A stretch of DNA of 34,722 bases from Candidatus Parcubacteria bacterium (GCA_003599625.1 QZIU01000010.1:1-34722); one strand, 5' to 3'. Shown: positions 1 through 8,563, counted from the first letter of the stretch. Numbers and translations: made by a program. Notes: generated from the sequence alone by a model not told the origin.

Positions 1-1
1 T

Positions 2-121
2 ATCCGCAGCCTTAGGGAAGAGATCGACCTTGAGGCTCATTTCCCTGAGACGGGGGAGTCATTTGGGGCTCATTATGTATGGGAGGAGACTCGGCCTTGC
101 ATATTTTTTCCGTTATGCTAA
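2..121 (+). CDS. Possible 3' end of a gene entering from the left
   Basis: One plus-strand frame is open from the window edge to a TAA at 119-121, giving about 39 residues rich in acidic and aromatic residues (it includes REEIDLEAHFPETGES and ends PCIFFPLC). It is followed at 292 by a plus-strand terminator, which fits a gene ending here. The fragment is too short to assign to a family. The overlapping frame at 30-290 looks like a low-complexity shadow and is not called. Confidence is low because the start lies outside the window. Confidence 0.3.
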   Translation: MRSLREEIDLEAHFPETGESFGAHYVWEETRPCIFFPLC

Positions 122-291
122 TCTATATTCAGAACAGTTCTTTTTAAAACCAAGAGAGAAAAAGGGACTTTTTGCCCCCGGGAGACTGTTTTCTATCTTA
201 TTTTATTTTCCTAAGCAACACTCCAGCTCCCGGAGGCCCTCGATCCTTTTTCAACAAATTTTTAACCCCCTTTTTTCTCTCATATTATAAT

Positions 292-319
292 AGCCACCCA
301 ACGAGGTGGCTTTCTTTTT
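292..319 (+). terminator. Rho-independent terminator
   Basis: AGCCACC and GGTGGCT form a 7-bp stem around a six-base loop, followed by TTTCTTTTT. The T run is on the plus strand, so it would end transcription coming from the left edge. It also separates that transcript from smc, which converges from the other side. Confidence 0.75.
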
Positions 320-335
320 GGCCGATTGGCTAATT

Positions 336-366
336 CCAACCCGGCGGGTTGGCTGAGTTATTCACA
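336..366. repeat. Palindromic repeat with a DnaA-box-like end (copy 1)
   Basis: The 17-base near-palindrome CCAACCCGGCGGGTTGG (336-352) is followed by CTGAGTTA and then TTATTCACA (358-366), one mismatch from the classical DnaA box. The same palindrome and trailing TGAGTTA occur at 17518, upstream of murA. The copy sits just downstream of the smc stop codon. Its function is unknown; a spacer repeat family is the simplest reading. Confidence 0.7.
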
Positions 367-392
367 GTTTATATACATGAAGACTTTACCGA

Positions 393-2645
393 CTACTTAT
401 CCGCCGCGTATTGGCGGGCGTCGTCGAACTTTATGGAAAGGAGTCTTGAGATGCCGTCGCTTCCCATCGTTACGCCGAAGAGCGCGTCCGCTTGCCGCAT
501 CGTTTCCCTGTTGTGGGTGATAACGATAAGCTGGGTTCGCTCACCCAGGCTTTTGAGCATCAGGGCGTATTTTTGAGAATTCGATTCATCCAGCGCGGCA
601 TCCGTTTCATCCAAGATCAAAAATGGGGGCGGGTTGACTTGCGATATGGCAAAAAGCAGCGATATCGCCACCAGAGATCGCTCTCCTCCGGAAAGCATTT
701 CAAGGGAGGAAATTCTTTTCTTCGGGTGACTGACCTTGATTTCGACACCTGTCGGCTCCTCTACCTCCTCCGATACCTCCGACACATCGGCAAGGCCGTC
801 ATCGTCATCCTCCTTTTTGGCTTTAATTTTTGCGATCAACAGTTCCGCCTTTCCTCCGCCAAAAATAGATACGAAAAACTTTACAAATTCGCTGTTTATT
901 TTTTCCACCCCGGAAACAAAATCATTTTCTATCCTTTCGGCCAACTGTTCCATGACTTCGCGCAAACTTTTTTCCGCCTCGGCGAGATCGTTCAACTCTT
1001 TCTGATAACCGCCGTCCCGTTCCATCGCGGAATTATATTCTTTAACTGTTTCGTCGCTCACGATGCCGCAATCTTCCAGCTTTATCTTAAGCCTTTCAGC
1101 TTGACGCAAGAACTTTTCACGCTCTTGATAATCGAACTGGTCATTACCGGACGCGTCTTTTGGAAGGCCGTCAACAAACTCTCTGCCAAGCAAAGCCGCC
1201 GCTTCTAATTCCTCTCTCGCCAACTCATCAGATCTGATCTTTATCTTTTCCCCCTCCGAAACTATCCGAGAATGTATGGCAAACAACTCCTTCGATCTTG
1301 CCTCCGCCTGATAATTTTCTCTTTCCAGTTCCAAAATCTTTTTCCTCGATTCTTCGATGGAAGACTTTATCAAAGCCGCTTCTCCAAGCAATTGTTTCTC
1401 TTTTTCCTCCAGCTGATCGATCAACGACCGGATTTGAAGATGCTTGGTTTCGAGCTCCCGGATATCTTTCTGGCCGGAAAGATTTTTAACCGGCTTTTCT
1501 CCGGAGAACTTGGAGATAAAATCTTCCGACAGCCGAATTATTTCCGCGAATATCTTTCTGGTTTGGCCGACATCGGTTTCCATCATGCCCGCCTTGGCCG
1601 TTTTTCCCAAAGAATCTATGACGGAAAAAACTTCCTTAAAAGGAATTGGCGGTTTCTCTTCTTTTTTATCTTTGCTTTCCTCTCCGCCAAGAGACTTTCT
1701 GTATTCAATGATACCTTCCAGTTTGCCCAGTTCCCTCTCCATGGCGTTGCGATTGAATCTGACTTTGCTGAGCTCTGATTCGCGGAAAGATAATTCTGCC
1801 TCCTTGTTTTTTATCCCCTTTTTTTCTTCTTCGCCGGGAGAATTCGCGAGAAATGCCGCCTTCTCCTCCCGCAATCTTGCGATTTCTTTTTCCAGTTCTT
1901 CTTTTTGGGCCTCTATCTGGCCCTTTTCCCCGATTAGAAACCCGTTTTCTTTAGGAAAGTACCGGGAGTAAATTGTCTTCAATTCCGTTTTGAGTTTTTC
2001 AATCTCTTCTATCTTGTCCACTTCTCTTTTTAAAAATTTAAGCTGGTGGTGGATCTCTCTTCGCAATTCTTCCACCTGTCTGATGTTTTCCGTTGTTTTT
2101 TCCAGCCGCTTCTCGGCATCGGCCTTTTTGACTCTATAGATCTTTAGCCCTAAAGCCTCTTCTATCATATCTTTTCTCTCCTTAACCGAAGCGTTAAGCA
2201 ATCGGTCCGCTTCCCCCTGGCTTATGATATGATGACTGGAAACACCCAAACCCATTCTGCTCAGCAGTTCGATGATGTCCTTCAAACGCGCGGGCGAATC
2301 GTTTATGAGATACTCGTTTTCCCCCGTCCTGTGCACCACCCTGGAGATTCGCGCTTCATCGTAATCTATCGGCAAGACCTTGTCTTTATTGTCAAAAACC
2401 AAAGTCACGGAAGCCCTTCCCATCTTGGGCGCGCTTTGCGAACCGTTAAAAATCAGATCTTCTCCCCTCTTCCCCCTCAGACTCTTCATCGATTGCTCTC
2501 CCAAGACCCACTTTAAAGCCTCGGCCACATTGGATTTGCCCGATCCGTTTGGTCCGACGATGGCGGAAACGGCGCAAGGAAATTCCAGCATTGTGGTCTT
2601 AGCAAACGATTTGAAACCGGATATTTCGATCTTCTTCAACAGCAT
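393..2645 (-). CDS. smc: Chromosome segregation ATPase SMC, short form
   Basis: An SMC-family ATPase that would load on and compact DNA during chromosome segregation. The head is canonical: N-terminal MLLKKIEISGFKSF, Walker A GPNGSGKS at about residues 31-38, the ABC signature LSGGERSL at about 651-658 and Walker B FLILDE at about 675-680. Between them lie Lys/Glu-rich coiled coils. At about 750 residues it is far shorter than the usual 1,100-1,200, and no normal hinge domain is evident; a roughly 50-residue segment around PIPFKEVFSVIDSLGKT sits in the middle. The start chosen is the ATG at 2645, where homology begins, preceded by TATAAT at 2652-2657; longer in-frame starts reach back into a terminator. 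Whether ScpA/ScpB partners exist cannot be seen here. Confidence 0.92.
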   Translation of the reverse strand: MLLKKIEISGFKSFAKTTMLEFPCAVSAIVGPNGSGKSNVAEALKWVLGEQSMKSLRGKRGEDLIFNGSQSAPKMGRASVTLVFDNKDKVLPIDYDEARISRVVHRTGENEYLINDSPARLKDIIELLSRMGLGVSSHHIISQGEADRLLNASVKERKDMIEEALGLKIYRVKKADAEKRLEKTTENIRQVEELRREIHHQLKFLKREVDKIEEIEKLKTELKTIYSRYFPKENGFLIGEKGQIEAQKEELEKEIARLREEKAAFLANSPGEEEKKGIKNKEAELSFRESELSKVRFNRNAMERELGKLEGIIEYRKSLGGEESKDKKEEKPPIPFKEVFSVIDSLGKTAKAGMMETDVGQTRKIFAEIIRLSEDFISKFSGEKPVKNLSGQKDIRELETKHLQIRSLIDQLEEKEKQLLGEAALIKSSIEESRKKILELERENYQAEARSKELFAIHSRIVSEGEKIKIRSDELAREELEAAALLGREFVDGLPKDASGNDQFDYQEREKFLRQAERLKIKLEDCGIVSDETVKEYNSAMERDGGYQKELNDLAEAEKSLREVMEQLAERIENDFVSGVEKINSEFVKFFVSIFGGGKAELLIAKIKAKKEDDDDGLADVSEVSEEVEEPTGVEIKVSHPKKRISSLEMLSGGERSLVAISLLFAISQVNPPPFLILDETDAALDESNSQKYALMLKSLGERTQLIVITHNRETMRQADALFGVTMGSDGISRLLSIKFDDARQYAADK

Positions 2646-2651
2646 TGCTTT

Positions 2652-2657
2652 ATTATA
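2652..2657 (-). promoter_or_regulatory. -10 box of smc, leaderless arrangement
   Basis: On the minus strand TATAAT lies about six bases before the smc ATG, and no Shine-Dalgarno is visible. Transcription starting about seven bases after the box would begin at the start codon. No clear -35 box is present. Confidence 0.5.
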
Positions 2658-2710
2658 GACCAAAAACCCCCGATATTCGACATCTTTGATAGGTCCCAGT
2701 TGGGAAAAAG

Positions 2711-2739
2711 AAAAGGACCCGTTACGAACGAGTCCTTTT
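2711..2739 (-). terminator. Terminator between the 121-aa gene and smc
   Basis: AAAAGGAC and GTCCTTTT, extended by CGTT and AACG around one C-A mismatch, form a stem with a three-base loop. On the minus strand it is followed by CTTTTTC. It would end transcription of the gene at 2789-3154, leaving smc to its own promoter. The symmetric A/T ends mean it could also work on the plus strand. Confidence 0.75.
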
Positions 2740-2788
2740 GGGAGGGCGATTGTATTTAATCTCAAAAATCAAAACTCAAATTTCAAAA

Positions 2789-3154
2789 CTATACTGCTGC
2801 CACTGACGGCGCTGACGGGGACAAAACTTTTTTTAGAACTTCTTTTTGCTTTTCTTGTCTTTCCATTTTTTCGATTCTTTCCAAAATCTTTTCAATCGCG
2901 CAAGTCAACTCGTAAGTCGCCACGATGAGCTGACTTTTTTCATTCATGTTATCAAATCCGGAAAGAACCTTCCTGGCCATGGCTTTTGCAAAATTGATAT
3001 ACTCATGAAGTCTTTCATCTTTGTTTGTTTTATAAGCCGGAAAGACAAGATTCACCTTGCCAAGTTTCTCTTGAACCAAGATCGTTAAGTCCGTCATTTT
3101 TTCTTTGATCATCTTTAAAAATTGATCAAAATTTTCTTCTGCCTTTTTTATCAT
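2789..3154 (-). CDS. Hypothetical 121-aa helical protein
   Basis: The family is not recognised. The protein is highly charged and probably all helical. It starts MIKKAEENFDQFLKMIKEKM, has a middle segment with a YINFAKAMARKVLSGFDNMN stretch, and ends in a Lys/Glu-rich helix and an Ala/Ser/Pro/Val tail. The length and composition resemble the small four-helix 'S23/bacterial helical bundle' proteins common in reduced genomes, but that is only a guess. The ATG at 3154 is preceded by a GAGGGGGTGA Shine-Dalgarno-like stretch six to eight bases away. It is transcribed alone: about 190 bases without a gene lie upstream and a terminator lies downstream. Confidence 0.7.
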   Translation of the reverse strand: MIKKAEENFDQFLKMIKEKMTDLTILVQEKLGKVNLVFPAYKTNKDERLHEYINFAKAMARKVLSGFDNMNEKSQLIVATYELTCAIEKILERIEKMERQEKQKEVLKKVLSPSAPSVAAV

Positions 3155-3347
3155 GTCTCTTCACCCCCTCTCACTCTAAAAACTTTATCTTCGACACCCT
3201 CCTTATCCTTATATAAACAAAATTCTTTTTGAATATTTTACGCGCGAAACGCGATATCAACACGGAATTGAACTGTTGAATCTCTCATTTTGCCGCTCAA
3301 ATTCAAAAAATCAAGAATTTTGGTTGTTTTAAAAGACCGTTCTATTT

Positions 3348-3563
3348 TTAGCCTAGTCCTTTAACGGTCTTTGTCAAGCTGGCTTTTATGTCCTCGAAAC
3401 TTGAGGAACTGGAACTCGAACCTTCCTCTCCATAAGAGGACGAACTTGAGGATGAATTAAATCCGTCTCCATTAAGATCGTCTTGATTTCCCATCCCCGC
3501 GATCAGGAAGTAAATTAAAAAGCCGAATAAAATTACGAGCAAAACGATTATTAGGGTTCTCAT
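3348..3563 (-). CDS. Small membrane-anchored serine-rich protein
   Basis: The family is not recognised. The 71 residues begin with one hydrophobic segment (about residues 3-22, LIIVLLVILFGFLIYFLIAG). An acidic linker follows (DDLNGDG, similar in spacing to a calcium-binding loop), then two poly-serine tracts of seven residues each and a short amphipathic tail ending KGLG. This suggests an N-in, C-out anchored peptide with a flexible extracellular tail. No Shine-Dalgarno is seen before the ATG. The serine codons are mixed (AGT, TCC, TCG, TCT, AGC), which argues for a real selected tract rather than nucleotide slippage. Confidence 0.55.
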   Translation of the reverse strand: MRTLIIVLLVILFGFLIYFLIAGMGNQDDLNGDGFNSSSSSSSYGEEGSSSSSSSFEDIKASLTKTVKGLG

Positions 3564-3605
3564 TTAATTGTTACATGAATCCCGCTCCTGGCGGGGCAAG
3601 CCATT

Positions 3606-3628
3606 AAAAAACGCGAGTTGTATCGCGT
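3606..3628 (-). terminator. Terminator downstream of rnc
   Basis: On the minus strand ACGCGA and TCGCGT form a 6-bp stem around a six-base loop, followed by TTTTT. It lies about 40 bases past the rnc stop codon and fits the end of the rpmF-nusB-rnc operon. Confidence 0.7.
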
Positions 3629-3667
3629 CATTAAACTATAACAAAGCGAGCCCTGAAAACGGCCTTT

Positions 3668-4384
3668 TTATTTTGTCTGCCAGTTTTTTATTCTTAAAGC
3701 GTTCCTGGCAGCATCCTGTTCCGCTTCCTGCTTTGACGCTCCTTTCCCTTCGGCGATTAGATCATCCTTCAAAAGGACCCCGACGGAGAAAGTTTTCTCG
3801 TGATCCGGACCGAACTCGGCAAGCACTTTATATGACGGCGTGATCGCCTCGATCTCCTGGGCTTTTTCTTGGAAAAGACTTTTGGCGTCGATCCAGAGTT
3901 TTTTTGTGATGACATCTTCGATCTTATAAAAAAGAAACTTCTCAAGAAATTGGAATGATTTGGCATATCCCTGATCCAGATAGACCGCTCCAATAAGGGC
4001 CTCGATGGCATTGGCTAAAATATATTGGCCCGCTTTGGTTCCGGGGCGACCATCCAGGGGCAAGCTCTTGGCTTCTCCTTTAGATAAAAGCATAAAAGCC
4101 GCCATTTCGATGGCAAGGGCGACTTCCGACAAAGTGACGGCATTAACAAGGGATGCCCGCAAAGCCGTCATCTCCCCTTCCGTTTTTTTAGGATAAGTTT
4201 TGTATAGATGTTCGGTGATGGCCAGCTCAAGCACCGCGTCGCCGAGAAATTCCAACCGTTCATTATGCTCGATTGCCAAACTTGGATTCTCGTTCAAATA
4301 AGAACGATGAGTAAAAGCCTGCTTCAAAAGGCTTTTGTCTTTAAAATCTATTCCGATCTTTTGTTCGAATTTAGAAAAATCCAT
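3668..4384 (-). CDS. rnc: Ribonuclease III
   Basis: A double-strand-specific endoribonuclease that matures rRNA precursors and structured mRNAs. The catalytic domain holds the family signature ERLEFLGDA at about residues 42-50 and a second acidic cluster around NAIEALIGAVYLDQG. A C-terminal double-stranded RNA-binding domain (about 165-235) ends in the typical GASKQEAEQDAARNAL. At 238 residues the length is normal. The ATG at 4384 lies one base beyond the nusB stop codon, so the two are translationally coupled. The operon rpmF, nusB, rnc puts rRNA processing and rRNA antitermination under one promoter. Confidence 0.96.
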   Translation of the reverse strand: MDFSKFEQKIGIDFKDKSLLKQAFTHRSYLNENPSLAIEHNERLEFLGDAVLELAITEHLYKTYPKKTEGEMTALRASLVNAVTLSEVALAIEMAAFMLLSKGEAKSLPLDGRPGTKAGQYILANAIEALIGAVYLDQGYAKSFQFLEKFLFYKIEDVITKKLWIDAKSLFQEKAQEIEAITPSYKVLAEFGPDHEKTFSVGVLLKDDLIAEGKGASKQEAEQDAARNALRIKNWQTK

Positions 4385-4385
4385 T

Positions 4386-5264
4386 CTACTTCTTCTTCAG
4401 TGTTTTTATCGCCTCGGCCAGGATCCCCCGTATATCGTCATATATCTTGAGATCGACGAGATCCTGCATCTGAAACCATTTAGCCTCATCAAGGCCGCCT
4501 GTTTTCTTCAGTTTAATATCGCCATTTTCCGCGGAGGCCAAGAAATACGTAACGCTCTTTTTTACTTTCCCTTTCTCGGGATCAGAGGCGATGTATTCGT
4601 TTTTTCCTATTTCTTGCCCGATTGACACATCCAGACCTATTTCTTCTTTGATCTCCCTTTTGGCGCCCTCCGCTTCGCTTTCCCCTCCCTCGATCCTGCC
4701 CTTGGACAGCGTCCAGTAACCAAATACATCATGAACAAGCGCGAACTCAAGTCCTTTGTCTCCTTTTCTGTAAACAACCGCCCCGCTTAACTTTTCTTCA
4801 ATGGGAGGCTTGTCCTTTTTTTCTTCGCCAATATCTTCCTCTTCCACTCCCAATTCCCTGTAGACCGTTCCGAGAACGCCATTGACGAATTTACCGGAAG
4901 AGTCGCCGCCAAAACTTTTAGCCAATTCTATTGCCTCGTTAATTGCCACTTTATATGGCACCTCTTTTTTATTGCCGAAAAGCAGCTCAAAAAGGCCGAT
5001 TCTCAGGACATTTCGATCCACGGCGGCTATCTGATCAATAGGCCATTCGGGAGCGGCCTTCTCGATAATGCTGTCTATCTTTTTTTGTTTTCCTATGACG
5101 CCCCTTACGAGATCTTGGACAAAAGAAACATCATCAAGCCCCGGAGCGAATTGCTCGATATTTCTTTGGATTATAGAGTCGATTTTAGAATCCGCTTCCT
5201 GAACGAAATCCCGCTCAAAAAGAGTTTGCATTGCCACGCTTCTGGATAAATGCCTGTTTGCCAT
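4386..5264 (-). CDS. nusB: NusB antitermination factor fused to a NUDIX hydrolase domain
   Basis: Residues 1 to about 138 form a NusB domain, the RNA-binding protein that with NusE (S10) supports rRNA antitermination. It begins MANRHLSRSVAMQTLFERDF and has the typical RNVLRIGLFELL and NEAIELAKSFG segments. An acidic linker (about 139-157) joins it to a NUDIX domain with a complete Nudix box: G189, E195, R203, E204, E207, E208 and G210. That domain would hydrolyse a nucleoside diphosphate linked to another moiety; its substrate is unknown. No stop codon or frameshift separates the halves, and the fusion is read through at the nucleotide level. No Shine-Dalgarno is seen; the gene follows rpmF by 46 bases. 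Confidence 0.93.
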   Translation of the reverse strand: MANRHLSRSVAMQTLFERDFVQEADSKIDSIIQRNIEQFAPGLDDVSFVQDLVRGVIGKQKKIDSIIEKAAPEWPIDQIAAVDRNVLRIGLFELLFGNKKEVPYKVAINEAIELAKSFGGDSSGKFVNGVLGTVYRELGVEEEDIGEEKKDKPPIEEKLSGAVVYRKGDKGLEFALVHDVFGYWTLSKGRIEGGESEAEGAKREIKEEIGLDVSIGQEIGKNEYIASDPEKGKVKKSVTYFLASAENGDIKLKKTGGLDEAKWFQMQDLVDLKIYDDIRGILAEAIKTLKKK

Positions 5265-5310
5265 GTTTCAAAAATTTAAAAGAAAAATTGGAAGAAAAAT
5301 TCTACTTGTA

Positions 5311-5544
5311 TTACTTCTTGCCTTCCTCAAGTTCCTGTTCTTTTAATTTCCTTTCTTTTTTGGTGAGTTTGGCAAGGACATCAATGACGGTCTTTTCTTT
5401 ATATGTCCCGCAATTAAGACAAAGCGCGTGCGGAATCTTTTTGGATCCGCATTTCTTGCAATCGACAAACTGCGCCGACTTGAGCGCGTGATGAGACCTT
5501 CTGTTCCGCGTATGAGAACGCGTGCTTCGCATTCGAACTACCAT
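5311..5544 (-). CDS. rpmF: Ribosomal protein bL32
   Basis: Large-subunit ribosomal protein bL32, 77 residues. The basic N-terminus ([20 protein letters not shown]) is typical of the family. A zinc ribbon follows, with all four cysteines kept (CKKC and CLNC). A Lys/Glu-rich extension at the C-terminus ([16 protein letters not shown]) is longer than usual. The start was set at the ATG at 5544, because homology begins there and a good promoter lies directly upstream. It is the first gene of the rpmF-nusB-rnc operon. Confidence 0.93.
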   Translation of the reverse strand: MVVRMRSTRSHTRNRRSHHALKSAQFVDCKKCGSKKIPHALCLNCGTYKEKTVIDVLAKLTKKERKLKEQELEEGKK

Positions 5545-5553
5545 ATTGACTAT

Positions 5554-5581
5554 ATAATACACTATTTTAATTTTTGTGCAA
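5554..5581 (-). promoter_or_regulatory. Promoter of the rpmF-nusB-rnc operon
   Basis: On the minus strand TTGCAC (5576-5581) and TATTAT (5554-5559) are separated by 16 bases. The -10 box ends nine bases before the rpmF ATG, so the leader would be at most a few bases long. Confidence 0.65.
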
Positions 5582-5593
5582 CTGATGGAAATC

Positions 5594-7810
5594 TTAACCC
5601 AAAGAGCGCCTTCTGAGTAAAACGGCATTGATGGCAACGATAACAGTTGAAAGGGACATAAAAACGGCGGCCACTGCCGGATTCAAAACAATTCCCTGGG
5701 CGTAAAGCGCCCCGGCGGCAATCGGCATGGCTACAATATTATATCCCGCGGCCCAGAAAATATTTTGGATCATTTTGACGTACGTCAGCCTGGAGAGTTT
5801 GATGATCTTGGGGATATCTCCGGGATCGCTTTTCACCAGCACTATGCCCGCCGATTCTATCGCCACGTTCGTCCCCGCTCCAATGGCCACGCCAAGGTCT
5901 GATTGAGTGAGAGCGGGAGCATCGTTGATACCGTCTCCCACCATGGCAACCTTCATCCCTTGTTCCTGAAGCAATTTCACCTTATCGGATTTTTCCTCCG
6001 GCAAAACTCTGGCGAAGTATTGATCAAGACCAAGTTCTCCGGCCACCCACTTAGCCACATCTTCGGAGTCGCCCGTGATCATCGCGGATCTTATTCCCAT
6101 TTCTTTCAGTTTCTTTATCGCGTCTTTCGATTCCGGACGGATCATGTCGGCAAGAGCGATGCTTCCGATCAGTTCTCTTCCTTTTGCAACATGGACAACG
6201 GTCTTGCCCTGCTTTTCAAGTCCGGAAACTTTCCCCGCAAAATAATCATCCGCTCGAACTTCGAAATCCGCCATAAGATCCCTGTTTCCCACCGCGGCTA
6301 AAGAATCCCCGACCTGAGCTTTAGCGCCCTTTCCGGCCACTCGCTCAAAATCGCTTATGGACGCAAGGCTGATATTTTTTTCTTCCGCCTTTGCAAGTAT
6401 CGCTTTGGCCAACGGATGTTCGGAGCGAGAATTGATCGAAGCGGCCAACCGTAAAACTTCTTCTTCGGAATGATTTTCGCTTGGCAAAATCGAATAAACT
6501 CCGAATTCCCCTTTGGTCAGCGTTCCCGTTTTGTCGAATAGAACGATATTAATATTTCTGGCCTCTTCCAAAGCCAGGCGGCGTCGGACAAGGAGGCCGT
6601 TTTTGGCTCCCATCGTGGTGGAGATGGAGGCCACCAACGGGATGGCCAGACCCAACGCGTGCGGGCAGGCAATAACAAGCACGGCCACGACTCTCTCGAC
6701 GGCAAAGAAAGCGTCTTTGCCCAGAAACAGCCAAACCAGCAATGTCATAAGTCCTCCGACTACCGCTATGATCGCCAAATAGAAGGCGGCCCGATCCGAA
6801 AGCATTTGCAGTCGCGATTTGGAGGCTTCCGCCTCGGCCACCAATCTCATTATTCCTGCCAAAAAGGTATTCTCTCCGATCTTGGTAACTTGAACGATCA
6901 AACTGCCGTCTCCATTGATAGAACCGGCAATGACTTCATCTCCCGCTTTTTTTACTGCCGGCTTTGATTCCCCGGTGATTATGGATTCGTTAAGTTCCGA
7001 TTGACCTTCGATTATTTTTCCGTCAGCCGGGACTTTAGCGCCAGGACGAACAAGAACCATATCTCCCTCTTTTAATTCAGAAATTGGGACAATTTCTGAA
7101 TTAGTTTTTAGTTTTGAATTGTAGCTTTGCGTTTTGTCTGCCGCCGCGGCGGATGAGTTTTGAGTTAATTTTTCCGCCATATCCGGCAACAGCCTGGCCA
7201 GCTCCCTTAATGCCCCTTTCGCCCCCTGCACCGCTCTCATTTCTATATAATGACCGATAAGCATTACGGCTATCAAAGTGGCCAGCTCCCAGAAGAGAGT
7301 GTGAGCCCCTCCCGCAAAAGTAACATAAGCGCTGAAGCCGTAAGCCGCCGTGATGGCGATGGCGATAAGCGTCATCATCCCCGGAAGCCTGGCTCTCAAC
7401 TCCCTGTAAGCGCTGGTCAGAAAAACACCGCCTCCGTAGAAAAAGACCACTGAGCCCAACACAAACATCAGATAATCAACGCCGGGAAAGCGCGGGGCGT
7501 TCCAGCCGAAAGCCATCATAATGACGTCCGAATAAAGCAATATCGGAATGGTAAGCGCCAAAGTAACATAAAATTTCACAAGAAAGTCGGTCTTTTTGTG
7601 TCCTTTGTGTTTGTCATGTTCGGTTGGAATTTTTTTAGGAGGCTTGGCGGGAACCAGAGCCATGCCGCAGATCGGACACATGCCAGGCCTCTCTTGGATT
7701 ACTTCCGGATGCATCGGACATGTATGCCAATCGCCCGGCTTGACCTCATCTGGTTTATTGTTGGCATGATTATGGTTGTGATGACTGTGATGACAATGAT
7801 TATTATTCAT
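5594..7810 (-). CDS. copB: CopB-type heavy-metal P-type ATPase (CPH motif)
   Basis: A P1B-type ATPase that exports copper or silver across the inner membrane. The N-terminus is histidine-rich ([11 protein letters not shown]), followed by a heavy-metal-binding module with CPMHPE and CPICGM. Then come transmembrane segments, the metal-site motif CPH at about residue 382 (CPC in CopA, CPH in the CopB/P1B-3 group), the phosphorylated aspartate DKTGT at about 425 and the hinge motif GDGIND at about 625. Length (738 aa) is normal. The actuator-domain region contains an unusual insert (about residues 214-246) encoded by repeat-like DNA. A weak GAGGT lies about 14 bases before the ATG. No metal-responsive regulator is adjacent. 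Confidence 0.94.
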   Translation of the reverse strand: MNNNHCHHSHHNHNHANNKPDEVKPGDWHTCPMHPEVIQERPGMCPICGMALVPAKPPKKIPTEHDKHKGHKKTDFLVKFYVTLALTIPILLYSDVIMMAFGWNAPRFPGVDYLMFVLGSVVFFYGGGVFLTSAYRELRARLPGMMTLIAIAITAAYGFSAYVTFAGGAHTLFWELATLIAVMLIGHYIEMRAVQGAKGALRELARLLPDMAEKLTQNSSAAAADKTQSYNSKLKTNSEIVPISELKEGDMVLVRPGAKVPADGKIIEGQSELNESIITGESKPAVKKAGDEVIAGSINGDGSLIVQVTKIGENTFLAGIMRLVAEAEASKSRLQMLSDRAAFYLAIIAVVGGLMTLLVWLFLGKDAFFAVERVVAVLVIACPHALGLAIPLVASISTTMGAKNGLLVRRRLALEEARNINIVLFDKTGTLTKGEFGVYSILPSENHSEEEVLRLAASINSRSEHPLAKAILAKAEEKNISLASISDFERVAGKGAKAQVGDSLAAVGNRDLMADFEVRADDYFAGKVSGLEKQGKTVVHVAKGRELIGSIALADMIRPESKDAIKKLKEMGIRSAMITGDSEDVAKWVAGELGLDQYFARVLPEEKSDKVKLLQEQGMKVAMVGDGINDAPALTQSDLGVAIGAGTNVAIESAGIVLVKSDPGDIPKIIKLSRLTYVKMIQNIFWAAGYNIVAMPIAAGALYAQGIVLNPAVAAVFMSLSTVIVAINAVLLRRRSLG
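7066..7165. repeat. Repeat-like insert inside copB, in frame
   Basis: The segment holds a perfect 12-bp inverted repeat, AATTCAGAAATT (7074-7085) and AATTTCTGAATT (7091-7102), then an AT-rich stretch of TTTTTAGTTTTGAATT type, then a 12-bp palindrome CCGCCGCGGCGG (7141-7152). On the coding strand it gives a Ser/Ala/Asn/Lys-rich peptide between the actuator motifs. The composition resembles the intergenic spacers of this genome, not the flanking coding sequence. Confidence 0.6.
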
Positions 7811-7921
7811 AGTTGTTTTGTTTACCTCAGTTCTAAGAAAATAATTTAAAATTTTATCGAAAGAGACAAAATCAGAATATTGGGCTTTACAGAATTGAAC
7901 GCCATCTTGCCAGCCATAATA

Positions 7922-8563
7922 CTATAGAAAAACATTCCTGCAAAAAGACTTTCTGTGAACTTCACAAAAGCCGAAGGTTCTTATTTTCTCTATATGCGCC
8001 TCCGTGCCGTAGCCCTTATTCTTATTAAAACCATATCGGGGATAATCTTCGTGCAATGAGATCATAAATTCGTCGCGAGCAGTCTTCGCGATAACCGAAG
8101 CCGCGGAGATAAGAGGAACTTTTTCATCACCTTTTATGATCGTTTCCTGGCAATATTCACCGGGAGCTTTCAAAGCTCCGTCCATCAAGACCAAATCCGG
8201 TTTTATGCTGAACTTGGCCAGAACCTGCTCGATGCCCAAAAGCAACGCCCTGCCAATCCCTATCTTATCTATCATCTCGTGCCCGATCAAGACACAGTGC
8301 GACTCGAAATTAGCCGATATTATCTTCCGCCACGCCTCTCTCTGCCTAACCGTCAATTTCTTTGAATCCCTGATGCCTTTCAAAACTTTTGAATTTTGGA
8401 AGTTTAATTTTTGGTTTTCTTTAGAAATTGGAAATTGAACCTCCCTGCCGAGGAGGCAGGAATTGGAAATTCCCGTTGCCGCGACAGCGCCAATTGCCAC
8501 CGGTCCCGCCAACGGCCCCCTTCCCGCTTCATCTATGCCGATTATGGTTTGCTTATGATTCAT
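7922..8563 (-). CDS. rnhB: Ribonuclease HII
   Basis: Removes RNA from RNA-DNA hybrids (primers and misincorporated ribonucleotides). The active-site DEDD residues are in place: IGIDEAGRGPLAGP at the N-terminus, the DSKKL segment, LMDGALK, and SVIAKTARDEFM. The C-terminal KGYGTEAHIE is also typical. The protein is 213 residues from the ATG at 8563, where homology begins. An unusual insert of about 35 residues (about 27-62) lies between GPVAIGAV and the DSKKL motif, encoded by repeat-like DNA with a CCTGCC/GGCAGG hairpin. Family members normally have only a short loop there. No Shine-Dalgarno is visible. Confidence 0.93.
   Translation of the reverse strand: MNHKQTIIGIDEAGRGPLAGPVAIGAVAATGISNSCLLGREVQFPISKENQKLNFQNSKVLKGIRDSKKLTVRQREAWRKIISANFESHCVLIGHEMIDKIGIGRALLLGIEQVLAKFSIKPDLVLMDGALKAPGEYCQETIIKGDEKVPLISAASVIAKTARDEFMISLHEDYPRYGFNKNKGYGTEAHIEKIRTFGFCEVHRKSFCRNVFL
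8375..8480. repeat. Repeat-like insert inside rnhB, in frame
   Basis: Two near-identical AATTGGAAATT segments flank the hairpin CCTGCC-gagga-GGCAGG (8444-8460). They are followed on the plus-strand left side by AT-rich repeats of TTTTGAATTTTGGAAGTTTAA type. The element keeps the reading frame open and encodes a hydrophilic loop in RNase HII. Confidence 0.65.

Noticed and set aside
30-290. An 86-codon plus-strand frame at the left edge
   Set aside because: The product is low-complexity Phe/Leu/Arg-rich and runs into the terminator hairpin region; another frame gives a more protein-like end at 121.
492-1208. Long open frames antisense to smc
   Set aside because: They mirror the Lys/Glu-rich coiled-coil codons of smc as Phe/Leu/Ser-rich peptides, the usual shadow pattern.
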